Origin: Parietichytrium sp. I65-24A
Taxonomy: Eukaryota; Sar; Bigyra; Thraustochytrida; Thraustochytriidae
Reading direction: 5' to 3'
NCBI GenBank assembly: GCA_012862575.1
Contig: BLSF01000029.1
Location: 248,001 to 312,000, forward strand
DNA: 64,000 bases
Shown here in pieces: positions 37,532 through 47,020 of the stretch. The notes under the pieces were generated by a model, which worked only from the letters and a program-made list of their open reading frames with translations, searched no databases and had not been told where the DNA came from. The position numbers and the translations under genes are program-made. Position 1 is the stretch's first letter. Each line of letters opens with the position of its first letter.

Positions 37532-40500
37532 ATGGGAAGGGCAGGGTGGAGCGCAAGAGAACCTTCGGAAGGAAAGGAGGCGGAGGGGCCACTGGAGAGA
37601 GACGAGGTTCAAGTATTGTCTGATGTTGAGTGCACGTTGTGCCTTCAAAAGGGCCATGCCGATGCAAGGAGTCCTTTGTGCGGTTTACGTGGGGTTGGCC
37701 TCTCTGCGCAACAAAAGCGTGCACTTCGAAAAGGAGGAAGTCCTATGGTTGATTTGACTTCTGCTCAACAGCAACCGAAGAGGGAGAAGAGAGAGTTTCA
37801 CCAAGAATGGCAAAGGCGCAAAGAAGAACAACCAGAAATTTTGTCTCGCGCAGAAGCGAATCAGTTGTGTAAGATCGATGAACGCTCGAAACTACATGTC
37901 AGCCACATAGCAGGCAAGTTGAAGTCAGCTTGGAAGGAGGTGGACTCTTCTGAGTCTGTACAGGAGTCTCCTCTGTCCGAATTGAACTTCTTTGACTTGG
38001 TTGTGGGACCTGCGCGAGAGAACATTCGAAAATGGACCAATATCAAGATCCGCCAACACTTCCAAGGAGTGAAGCCCGTTGCGCCGTGGGAGTTCGACGC
38101 ATTTATGGGTCAGCTTCTGATAGTCCTGTTGTCCTCGCTTAGAAAAGAGACTTGCTTGGATCTTGCCGCTCCGTATCTGGCGCTGAACCTTGGAATAGAC
38201 ATATCCACAAGGCTGAGCATAACCCGATTCAACCAGATTCAAGCTGCGTTCTCGGGCTTCAGGCCGCGTGACGAGGCCACTGCAACGTCGCATGCTGACA
38301 CCGACCCTTCAAAGGACTTTGAAGAGCTTGACAAGAACTTGAGCGCCTTCATTCTCCGTGTCGTGCCAAACAAGTACATTCGGATCACCATTGATGACCG
38401 CAACTGTGGGACGGTCTCTGCGATGAATCCCAAGAAGACGTATCGGCCGAGAAAGGCTCATCAGCATGGGGCCGGATCCGACTCTGCTGCTGACTCAACG
38501 CTGCGTTTTGTGCTCATGAATGTGCTGTATCCTATGGATTACAGTCAAAAGCAAGTTTTGGAAAGCATTCTCTCCAAGTTGAAAGATTCTATGATTGACG
38601 TACAAGGGGTAGAGGTATGTCTGGATCGAGGCTATCCGAGTGTGGAGCTCTACAGTTGCTGTGCAAAGTACGGCTTCTCTTTGATCACCATCAACGACAA
38701 GAACAAGCAACAAGGGAATCCGTTTGTTGCAAAGTCTGTACTTGCCGAGCGGCCAGCTAAATACACGGAGAGGAAATGGGCAGTGAATGGTGCATATGTC
38801 AACTTCAAGAAGCCCTTTATTGTCGATGACGACCCGCAAATGGGAGCGCAGATATTCTCTGCGTCTAGGAGCATGTCGAAAAATACTGGAAGAACTGTAA
38901 GTGCTCGCGCTTACGCCGTTCGCGAGCACGGAGACGGCAAGCGAACTTTTGTGCATCGCTTCGTAGTCATGTTAAGTGACGAGCTCATGGACGCCTTTGG
39001 CCGCAATTTCGTCATGGAGCCTTACCCACGGGCGAGAGCCGAGGCAACGTCGTGGTGGCTCTTTTATCCGAAGAAAGTCACAGGAGCAAACGCTCCAGTC
39101 GACGCGGAAGAAGACGGCGGCGAGGAAGTGGCCGGCGCTGTCGAGGATGAGGACAAAGACAACAATCAGAGCGACGAGGAGTACAAGGACGGAGAGGAAA
39201 TGCCGATCAGCAGTGATGACGATGAGGGGAACACTCAAGAAGTTTTAAGTTTAGATGCCGGAGACGAAAGTCACGACGATGATGAGGACTCCGATATTGC
39301 CAATGAGTCTGACTCCAGCGCTGTGAGCGACAACAACGAGAGCGACTTCCTTGACAAGAGTAGCATGCTGGCCAACGACGCAGGTGCATTTTGGAGAGAT
39401 CTTGATGGTGACGAGAATCGCGACGACATGAAGCTTCGTGAAGAGATGGACGGCCAAGTGCTGCAATCATTGAAAGACGGCAACGGACCTAAGGCTCTTG
39501 AACTTCTGGAAAAGAGCCTGAAGTCTGACGTGGAGCCACTCACTGCTGGCCAGCGCTGTGCTGATTGGTTTATCTTTCGCCAATTTATGGTGACAGGGAC
39601 AACCGGCCAGGAGATTGCCTCGAAGGACCCTTTAGTACGAAGATTGCTCTACGAGGATCCAACCAAGGGGAACACGGCACCGATCTCTGAGAAGGAGATT
39701 GCTTGTAAGCTTTTCCAGACATGGTTTCATACACCGAGAACGCTTGGTAGCCAGGCAAATCGGGCAATGGTGATTGGGTCTCGGAACGAGGATGGCGTGG
39801 TGCAAGAGCTGCGCAAGAGGTCATACGTGAAAGCAGTGTATACCATTGGTCTCGTTCAGTCTAAGCGCGATCGACATCTCGGCGTCAGCGCTGATAACAT
39901 AATCGTCATCGATGCACCAAACGGAGAGACCATCATAGCACCGCTGGAGATCAAAACCAAAGTGAAGCCTCGCACACTGGATCCTCCAACAAAAATTGCC
40001 CACAAGTTTGGCACCTACTTTGAGTGCACGGCTGGCTCAAAGCTTTGGTTTCAGGCCATTCCGCAAGAATATCGAGGGCAGTTAATTCATCAAGCGGCGG
40101 TCTTTAACCGCGAGACAGCAGTCTATTGTGTTTCAAGCGAGGTTAGCCTTTTGCACGTCACTATCGTTCGGTTTACAAGGAGTCAATTGAAGGCCTGGGT
40201 TAACGCATTCGCAAAAGTGAGGGACATGCTGAGCTGGGCGTGGAATGCTGTTGACGACAACACCGTCCCAAAGGGATCCTCTATTCCTGGAGTATGGGAT
40301 GAGCCCCAGAGAGCTGTCATCAAATCAAGATTACCAATCTGGCAAGCATTGCATCGCAAACGACTGGCTGTTGGCGTCCTACAACCGGTTCGGTTAATTC
40401 GATCACTCGTGCAGTTTTACTACAGCAAGGGAAAACAAGGGGTTGACGGTGTTGACGAATACCAGAGCTCCTTCCAGACGCGCGCACTTAATGTGTCCTG

Positions 40501-41164
40501 GGAGGTGAAAGTGACCATAAGCCGACTTGTAGACGCGTGTATCAACGCCGGGTTATTGTGGAGAATTTACAAACTGTATGATCTCTGCGGGGATCATTGG
40601 CAAGGTCTTGACTGGTTTCGAAACCGATGCAGTCGATATCTCGCCATGACAGACTTTTGCATCAGAGTGGCTTTCCAGCTTTTACAAAATGCTGATAGGT
40701 TGAGATCTTCCATGGGTGAGAACCTGGTAGTAACTCCGATTTACGAAGGCGAGGATACCAATCGAGACCTGGGGGATACCAAACGAATGCTCGACAACGA
40801 AGAGCATTCTCAGGCACTGAGTTACCTTTGCAAGAGGAAAAAGGACAAACTAGTGCGAGCAAATGAACCCCTCGCAAAACGAATGAGGCTTTCTGCAAAT
40901 AAGCACAACAAGGTCATTGCGCGTTCTAATCGTGTCTGCGTCGTTTGCGGTCTAACGACCCCTGCTCAGTGCAGCTTTTGCCAGGAAGCTATGCATGTGC
41001 GGCCTGCATTTTCGTTGCAGACGCAAAGTTATGAGACCTGCTGGGACAAATGGCACACGATGGATGTTTTACCTCTGAAAAGGACCCCGAAGAAACCGAA
41101 AAAGAAAAAGGACCAAAGCGCGGATTCTGCAAGTGAGCACTCAAGCGATTCTGCACTTCTCTGA
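37532..41164 (+). CDS. PiggyBac-type transposase with a YqaJ-like nuclease domain nested in its DDE core
   Basis: 1210 residues from the ATG at 37532, uninterrupted. Residues ~150-295 match the piggyBac N-terminal region (FFDLVVGPARENIRKWTN) and end KYIRITIDDRNCG, first catalytic Asp D288. VEVCLDRGYPSVELYSCCAK gives the second, D365. An acidic linker (~525-620) leads into a YqaJ/lambda-exonuclease-like domain (~673-895): FRQFMVTGTTGQEI, VIGSRNEDGVVQEL (E753), GVSADN (D788), PLEIKTK (E806, K808) and YRGQLIHQAAVFNRETAVYC. The piggyBac fold then resumes at YYSKGKQGVDGVDEYQS, with D972/D975, then WEVKVTISRLVDACINAGLL. The end carries C-x2-C-x7-C-x2-C-x4-H-x14-C-x4-H, like the piggyBac Cys-rich DNA-binding tail, then a Lys-rich segment. 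PiggyBac enzymes cut and paste at TTAA. It is a plain DNA transposon gene or a domesticated one; all catalytic residues are present. Confidence 0.92.
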   Translation: MGRAGWSAREPSEGKEAEGPLERDEVQVLSDVECTLCLQKGHADARSPLCGLRGVGLSAQQKRALRKGGSPMVDLTSAQQQPKREKREFHQEWQRRKEEQPEILSRAEANQLCKIDERSKLHVSHIAGKLKSAWKEVDSSESVQESPLSELNFFDLVVGPARENIRKWTNIKIRQHFQGVKPVAPWEFDAFMGQLLIVLLSSLRKETCLDLAAPYLALNLGIDISTRLSITRFNQIQAAFSGFRPRDEATATSHADTDPSKDFEELDKNLSAFILRVVPNKYIRITIDDRNCGTVSAMNPKKTYRPRKAHQHGAGSDSAADSTLRFVLMNVLYPMDYSQKQVLESILSKLKDSMIDVQGVEVCLDRGYPSVELYSCCAKYGFSLITINDKNKQQGNPFVAKSVLAERPAKYTERKWAVNGAYVNFKKPFIVDDDPQMGAQIFSASRSMSKNTGRTVSARAYAVREHGDGKRTFVHRFVVMLSDELMDAFGRNFVMEPYPRARAEATSWWLFYPKKVTGANAPVDAEEDGGEEVAGAVEDEDKDNNQSDEEYKDGEEMPISSDDDEGNTQEVLSLDAGDESHDDDEDSDIANESDSSAVSDNNESDFLDKSSMLANDAGAFWRDLDGDENRDDMKLREEMDGQVLQSLKDGNGPKALELLEKSLKSDVEPLTAGQRCADWFIFRQFMVTGTTGQEIASKDPLVRRLLYEDPTKGNTAPISEKEIACKLFQTWFHTPRTLGSQANRAMVIGSRNEDGVVQELRKRSYVKAVYTIGLVQSKRDRHLGVSADNIIVIDAPNGETIIAPLEIKTKVKPRTLDPPTKIAHKFGTYFECTAGSKLWFQAIPQEYRGQLIHQAAVFNRETAVYCVSSEVSLLHVTIVRFTRSQLKAWVNAFAKVRDMLSWAWNAVDDNTVPKGSSIPGVWDEPQRAVIKSRLPIWQALHRKRLAVGVLQPVRLIRSLVQFYYSKGKQGVDGVDEYQSSFQTRALNVSWEVKVTISRLVDACINAGLLWRIYKLYDLCGDHWQGLDWFRNRCSRYLAMTDFCIRVAFQLLQNADRLRSSMGENLVVTPIYEGEDTNRDLGDTKRMLDNEEHSQALSYLCKRKKDKLVRANEPLAKRMRLSANKHNKVIARSNRVCVVCGLTTPAQCSFCQEAMHVRPAFSLQTQSYETCWDKWHTMDVLPLKRTPKKPKKKKDQSADSASEHSSDSALL
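39548..40213 (+). other. Nested YqaJ-like PD-(D/E)XK nuclease domain
   Basis: This is the segment of the transposase gene encoding the inserted nuclease. Codons for the catalytic set are at 39788 (Glu), 39893 (Asp), 39947 (Glu) and 39953 (Lys). It sits between the second (38624) and third (40445) DDE Asp codons. YqaJ proteins are 5'-3' exonucleases related to lambda exonuclease. Several eukaryotic DNA transposon groups (ISL2EU, from memory) carry YqaJ as a companion protein, but not inside a piggyBac catalytic core as far as I know. Confidence 0.85.
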
Positions 41165-42056
41165 GATGATTTCGCATTGAAAAATAAACAAACAAGCAAT
41201 TTCTCGAGTCGACGTAATAATTTCTCCTATCAAGACTTCTTATTTGCGTGATTATCATTAAAGTTATACATTCAATGTATACTTGACTGAATACTTTCTC
41301 TCCAAGTTGGATCGGATCAGAGGTCTTAACAGCTCCTATACTTTTGTTTATACAAAATCAAAATTTTAATTTCGATTCCTTGCACACCCGACCAAAATCA
41401 ACTTCTTCCATAGCTTACTATTTACTAACGATAATTCTTAAGAATATTTTTTTCGACATCATGATTTCGAGAATGAAAATCCTGAGGATAATGCTAAGAC
41501 AGTCTTGAAAGTCTTGAACGACAACAATGTGTAAAACAGCATTTTGTGGGAATTACCATAACACTCGACTGACCCTCGGCGTGGAGAAGACTTGCAAGCA
41601 AGGGACGCAGTCTAGTAGGTGTTCGAAGAAAAACTATCAAAATTGATACGATCAGCTATATTTAAAACGCACAAGCGTACAGGTCAATCTTCAAAACGAG
41701 TCTGAGGGATGAAAATAAATTCATTCTTCCACAGGAATGCAGTACAAGGTGGGCACGGCATATCAAATTGCACATGACATCCATTCAATCGAGCTGGCCA
41801 TAGCCATGCAAAAGTTCAAACACCAAAACGTCATAGACCCCGTCAATCGAAGTGCTACTGAGTTCTGGTTGCGTGTGCCACATATGCATTGTTGCATCGG
41901 GCCCCACAAAACTAACCACTTGGACAAGTGGACAGCAATATACAAGTGGACAGCAATATATAATACCACACAAAGAGGTGAACAATGGAATCAACGGCAC
42001 CCAGCAGGATCCACCGGCCACACAAAACATACGGATCACGCATCAAAGTGAGGTGC
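41165..42056. other. Downstream flank of the transposase gene
   Basis: 892 AT-rich bp between the transposase stop and the 3' end of the convergent AP2 gene. TTAA sites at 41258, 41326, 41366, 41438 and 41681 are candidate right ends of the element. A perfect 18-bp tandem repeat (41924-41959) lies close to the AP2 gene. An open frame at 41737-42051 (+) has no recognisable content. Confidence 0.45.
41924..41959. repeat. 18-bp perfect tandem duplication
   Basis: ACAAGTGGACAGCAATAT occurs twice in a row, in the 3' flank of the AP2 gene. Confidence 0.9.
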
Positions 42057-44378
42057 TCAGTGTCCCTCTTGAGCAGCTTGTGTGCCGTTGGATACGCCTG
42101 TATTCTGAGTTTTCCTTGACGCGGAGGAGGGGATGGATGAGGCGCCGTTTTCCGTGGCCACCTCACGCCTCAGATTGCTTGGGCTGCTTGGCGCACGGCG
42201 TTTGTGGCTCAGAGAAACTCTTCTCTGTAGCTCGGCGTCGTCATCGTTCTCCTCACTCGCGCTGGGGCTTCCTGATCCACTTCCACCAGATCCACTTCCT
42301 CGTGAGCCCCCTCCAGACCCGGACCCAGATCCAGAGCCCGACCCGCTCACTCCAGAGCGGCTTTCAGAAGGCGTCGAGTTTGAAACCAGAGTGCTCCCGG
42401 ACGCACCACTTTCGTTTCTAAACGACTCCAGCAACTTCTTTCGAACGGCGGGGTCAGGAAAATTCAAGGACTGGCTACTTTCGCCTTGCTGCAACAACCT
42501 AAGATCCACTGCAAGAGCGGCGCACATCTCAGAGGAATAAACTCCTAGGTGCTCACTCTTTCCGTTTACCCAAATTCTCGCAATCCACTTCTTCCCTCTC
42601 TTGTGCCAGGAAACCCCGCGATATTTCGAGCTGCGTTTTCTCTCTCTTCGATCAGCGTCTTTCTCTCCGTCCTGGCCCATGAATTGCTGGAACCCCATCG
42701 CAGGCATGGCATAGAACGCCGGTCCGGAGACGTTGCCACCGACCACACCTGGGTGGTGAGCATATACGACAGAGTAAGGTACTGAATTCACTGGACCCAT
42801 TGACACAGGGATATACTGCTGACCGCTTTGGGCGTAGACCGCAGGGGGGGCATACTGTATGGGTGGAGAGCTTGAGTTGCTTGGGGTGACGATACTGTTT
42901 GGGTTGGCGGGTATTTGCTGTACTGCTCCGTGGTATGTCTGGGGGCCCATAGCAGGAGAAACGGAAGGGTCATTTGAGGTGACGCTCGGGTTGTGGCCCA
43001 TGGAATTGTAACTAGAGTTTTGTGGGATATTGGGTGATGGACCGGAATTGGCAAAGGAAAGGTGCTCACCGTTCGAAGTTGGTGTAGGAGAGCTCATCGT
43101 CGGAATCCCATGGGAGCTATACATCTGACTCTGTCCTGCGTTTGAACCCGAGTTTGGGCCATTGGAGTTTGTCATCTTGTTCGTCCATTGCTGGTTCTGA
43201 GAGTTTCCGGGTATGTTGAGAGGGACTTGGTACGGTGCAAAACCCTGATGTTGCACGGAACTGTCCTGTTGCTGTCCTGCGTGTGAAGAGCCTTGGCCAC
43301 CAGCATTAAAGTGGCTTTGGCTGCCAATGCCATGAAGGTTGCTGTCTCTTGGAGTCTGCCCTTGCTGAGTGTTCCCTGACCCGTAGCCGTGTGGTGGTGC
43401 ACCACTATTGCTGCTATTGTTGGTGCTAGGGCCACCATTACCAGTGCTGTTGTTCCCCATGTACATGTTTGTCTGTGGTTGCATTTGCGGCACCCAAGGC
43501 TGATTGTTTTGGTTGGGGCTGGCATTCACGTTTCCGTGCATTCCAGAGATGTTTCCGTGGGCAAAGTTTCCACCCTGGTTCTGCCCATACATGTTTCCTT
43601 GGAAGTTCAAGTTTGAGGATGGCAGAATGCTAGGGTTTGAGGCAAAAGATCGATCTGGGCCAGATGTAGGGCCAAACCTGTTCGCGTTGCCGTTATTTTG
43701 CTGCCATACCATATTGCCGTCGTTAGATTGCTGATTTGGCGGCTGGCCATTACTCCCAGTTCCATATTGCGACGGTCCGCCATCGCGGGAACCGCTTTTT
43801 TGGTTCAAATTTGAATTGAAGTTGAGGGTCCCGCTATTGTTGACCATCGAATTGTGACCTGAACCCATGCCGTTGCCGACTACGGCAGGAAATCCACTCA
43901 CAACATTCCGTGACTGATCGTTCGAAGGCCCATTCGAACCGATGCTCGGATTTGTCATCATGCTTTGATTGCCGGCCTGATTTGTGCTGTTGTGGTTGCT
44001 GTTATTATTATTGTTGAGGAACATCTGATTCCATGCCTGGCCATGTGAAAGTACTGGAAGTTGCGTGCTGCCAGATGTGAACTTTTGCTCTTGGTCTGAA
44101 GGCTGGGAGTTTTGCGTCTGCGAGTTCTGGAGGAGGTTGTTATTATTGCTGTTGTACACGATCTGATTTGGCTGGTTTGGGTAGAATCCATAGCCGGAAG
44201 TGAAATTCTGCTGCGAAGGCCCGTTATTCCCGTAATTTTGAAGTTGTTGAGTGTTTGGTGGTTGAAGGGATGACAGCCCATGCTGAAATAGCTGAGTGGA
44301 AGGAACCTGGTGCAACCCATTTTGGTCACTTTGAGCACCAGATGGGCGATTCTTGCCAGAACCTTCCCCCTGCCCCAT
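42057..44378 (-). CDS. AP2/ERF-domain protein with long N/Q/S/G-rich region
   Basis: 773 residues from the ATG at 44376-44378. Residues 1-570 are Asn/Gln/Ser/Gly/Pro-rich and disordered, resembling transactivation or prion-like sequence. A single AP2 domain spans ~584-643: SSKYRGVSWHKRGKKWIARI, then HLGVYSSEMCAALAVDLRLL and SLNFP, with the usual YRG, W and A..A landmarks. A basic RRERKR stretch precedes it. The tail contains a (Ser-Gly)n run and an acidic patch. AP2 domains bind GC-rich DNA in plants, algae and apicomplexans, so this is most likely a nuclear transcription regulator. Only one AP2 domain is present and its targets are unknown. The transposase gene converges on it from the 3' side. 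Confidence 0.9.
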   Translation of the reverse strand: MGQGEGSGKNRPSGAQSDQNGLHQVPSTQLFQHGLSSLQPPNTQQLQNYGNNGPSQQNFTSGYGFYPNQPNQIVYNSNNNNLLQNSQTQNSQPSDQEQKFTSGSTQLPVLSHGQAWNQMFLNNNNNSNHNSTNQAGNQSMMTNPSIGSNGPSNDQSRNVVSGFPAVVGNGMGSGHNSMVNNSGTLNFNSNLNQKSGSRDGGPSQYGTGSNGQPPNQQSNDGNMVWQQNNGNANRFGPTSGPDRSFASNPSILPSSNLNFQGNMYGQNQGGNFAHGNISGMHGNVNASPNQNNQPWVPQMQPQTNMYMGNNSTGNGGPSTNNSSNSGAPPHGYGSGNTQQGQTPRDSNLHGIGSQSHFNAGGQGSSHAGQQQDSSVQHQGFAPYQVPLNIPGNSQNQQWTNKMTNSNGPNSGSNAGQSQMYSSHGIPTMSSPTPTSNGEHLSFANSGPSPNIPQNSSYNSMGHNPSVTSNDPSVSPAMGPQTYHGAVQQIPANPNSIVTPSNSSSPPIQYAPPAVYAQSGQQYIPVSMGPVNSVPYSVVYAHHPGVVGGNVSGPAFYAMPAMGFQQFMGQDGEKDADRRERKRSSKYRGVSWHKRGKKWIARIWVNGKSEHLGVYSSEMCAALAVDLRLLQQGESSQSLNFPDPAVRKKLLESFRNESGASGSTLVSNSTPSESRSGVSGSGSGSGSGSGGGSRGSGSGGSGSGSPSASEENDDDAELQRRVSLSHKRRAPSSPSNLRREVATENGASSIPSSASRKTQNTGVSNGTQAAQEGH

Positions 44379-46000
44379 TTTAGGAAGAACTGGGTACTAT
44401 TGCCCCTTCCAGGGCGGCACTTGTGTTCTGGCCGATGGCCGGAAGGGTCTCTTGGACCACGACGATTCCTGTCTCCAAAAAGAGGAAGATTAATGCCCAG
44501 TGAGAAAGACGTTCCCGAGGATTCGCTAGCTCGTAAAGCTGTGTTGATGATACACACACCACATTAAAAATTTTAAAAATCCGGAAAAAATGAGAAGAGA
44601 AAAAAGTCAGAGAAACCATTCACCACGAGTATTTTCCACTTGCGGCTCAACCGCAGCACCTTTGGATCTCTCCCCACAATCGCAGTCGAATCTGTTCGAA
44701 TCCGGTATCCGCTTCGTGCCCGTCGCCTACTCCGTCCACTAGACCAGGTAGACCGACCACCCGTAAGGTAATTCCTTCGCACTTCTACGCGATTTGCATT
44801 GCAATGCAACTCTCCGAGCACATGCACGGAATCCGTCGCGCGTTGTCCGCTCGATGAAGCAGGACCAGGCGTTGTGCCAGTGAGGCGATGTTCCCAACCT
44901 TGAGTACCGGGACGAAGAAGGAGTCCACCACCCAAAATCCAGCAAGGAAGAAGGCGGGGGAGTGGGACTGGGCAGATGAGATGTTGCGAGGAGAAGAGAG
45001 GTTGCAAGCCGCGCATACACAACACGCGAGAATAACTTACCAGAGGATGAAAGCTGCGGCCCAGCACATGAAGACCCCCGATGCCAGAAGGGAGCGAGGT
45101 CCGATCGCGGGAGCAATCAGGTCGAGGATCGATCGTCAGGAGGAAGCTGCAGCGAGCGAGGGAGGCACGCAAGCAAGCAAATGAGGAGCGAGAAGCGATG
45201 CAAAAGTGCCTGCGTCCCCGCGTCTCGGAGCCGAATTCGCTGTCGTTGTCGTTGTCGGTGTCGCCGTCGTTGCCGATGCCGTCGTCGCGCGGTCAAGTGC
45301 GTCTCCTGCGCTGAAGCCAAAGTACGCGGGTTGTTCGGTAACTAGAAAAGGCGGAGGTGCGGGGGAGAGGCAGCTGGAGAGCCTGTTAATAGTCAAGAGC
45401 GTTTGCTTCTTTCTTGCGGCGCGGCCAAGTGCAGGCGAGAGCAAGATGAGGTGGCTGATACCTGCCAGTAACTGGGGCGGTGGACTTCTCCGACGAGGCT
45501 TGTTGCTTGCAGTGTGGTGGAGCTCGCTGTGTCGGTCATATAGAACGCGCCGAAGCTCGGTGCTCGACAGCACCGAGGGGATAAATGGCTAAAAGTCAAA
45601 CTGCCTTTTGTGTGAAGCCCCTCACAGCGACAAGAATTGTTTCAAAATTGAAAGCAGCTCGCAACAGTGCTGCGCCGCCACTAGTCGCAAATGGAGTGCC
45701 AAGTGTGATCAACAGGGGGCGCTACTGATTTTCGGCATCAAAACGTTTTGGATGCAGGTTTCTGGGCGTCTTCTACGCTCAATTCTTTCGGATCAGCCTT
45801 AACACTAGCTGTTGTTCCCCGCGAGGCTATCTGCCATCATGTTCAGGCCGTGATCAGTCAGCTTGTCGTCGTCTTTTTCCCTCCCCGTTCGTGGTTCGTG
45901 GCTGATAATCATTCGCCGCCACTCCAACGCCCGTAGACGACACGTACCCGCCACGGTAATGGCGCATTCGTCTCACACCTCGACACTACGCATTGGCTAT
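44379..46000. other. Upstream region of the AP2 gene, no supported gene
   Basis: Contains the AP2 promoter and a GTC/GTT-rich triplet stretch (about 45238-45292). Several open frames near 100-200 codons exist on both strands (44573-45172 minus, 44888-45184 plus, 45136-45573 minus, 45206-45592 plus). They overlap each other and show no conserved motif, so none is called. A small gene on the + strand near 44888 cannot be ruled out. Confidence 0.4.
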
Positions 46001-46440
46001 GACCTTTCCTTCTCCCGCCACGCTTATTGATTCTTTTCTCTTCCTACTTCCTACTTCCTTCTTCCTTCCTCGTTCTCCCTCTCGCAGCCGCAAAACATCA
46101 AGTTACGGAGTGCCCTGGACGCCCTCTATCTCCCTTAGTCCTCCATCTTCCTCTCCCTCTCAGTTTCAGTTCCAGTCTTTTTTCAATCTCTCTCTCACTC
46201 TCGCCCTCACTCCCCTTTCTTCCTCCCTTCCTTTCTCCCCTCCCAACAGCGCGGGAAAATCGCTTTTCTTGCCTCCTCCTTCCCCTCGTAGGAGAATCCC
46301 CTTCCTCCTCCTCTTCCTTTCATACCCTCCTCACCATTACCCTTCTTCCTCCCGGCGGCCCCTACCTTCTTCCCAGTAGGCTCATCCTGTCTACTCCTAC
46401 CATCAGAAGGACTCCTGGAGGGGCTGACTGTTTTCCTTCT
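46000..46440. repeat. Long pyrimidine-rich tract
   Basis: About 440 bp in which the + strand is dominated by C and T (CTTCCTCC-type runs). It could form triplex or other non-B structure. Apparent Pro/Ser/Leu open frames here come from the composition. Confidence 0.6.
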
Positions 46441-46895
46441 TATTTTTCATTTTTCGACTCGTGTGGAGATTGACAGGAATGAGAAAGTGTCGTAGGTGCA
46501 GGAGATGAAGGCCAATTGCGAAGAGTGCTGGCACCTAGTACTCTGGTCTCGCGTCGCAAGGCGGGGATTAGAATACAGCTCTCGCGGACTGCGTGGACCA
46601 TGAAAAGGAACGCATCGAGTGCATCTATGAGCTCGCACTCAAACTCTCCCTTTGGGCCCTGTACATGCTACTGTACCAGGCTGTACGGCCTGTGCAAGTC
46701 TCCATTCAATTGAGTTTTAGCAGTACGTCCAAATAGCCGGGTGATACTGGGAGTGTGCGTTCGGCGGGAAAAGTATCGACGAGTTACTTTGGAAGAAACC
46801 CCGGTCCTTGGCTGTGAATGGAAGGCGAGGTCAGATTTGTTCACTCATCGATCGAACATGAACAAACTCAGCCATACGGCGACAAGTCAGGCCAC

Positions 46896-46927
46896 TGTTT
46901 TTGTTTTTGTTTTTGTTTTTGTTTTGT
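46896..46927. repeat. (TTTTTG)n microsatellite
   Basis: Five units of GTTTTT in a row. Confidence 0.85.
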
Positions 46928-46964
46928 AAATGTTGTTCATCATGAAAATAGATCACAACTCTTT

Positions 46965-47020
46965 TTGATCAAGTCAACGAAATCAATTATTATTGATCAA
47001 GTCAACGAAATCAATTATTA
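46965..47020. repeat. 28-bp perfect tandem duplication
   Basis: The unit TTGATCAAGTCAACGAAATC plus AATTATTA occurs twice without a mismatch and is followed by TTA repeats. Perfect identity indicates a recent event. Confidence 0.9.

Noticed and set aside
37222-41369. TTAA-adjacent AAATTT..GATTTT words on both sides of the transposase as a terminal inverted repeat
   Set aside because: Only short AT-rich matches with gaps; not distinguishable from chance in such sequence.
45993-46473. Pro/Ser/Leu-rich frames that look like secreted or membrane proteins
   Set aside because: They derive from the pyrimidine-rich tract in two overlapping frames, with no conserved content.
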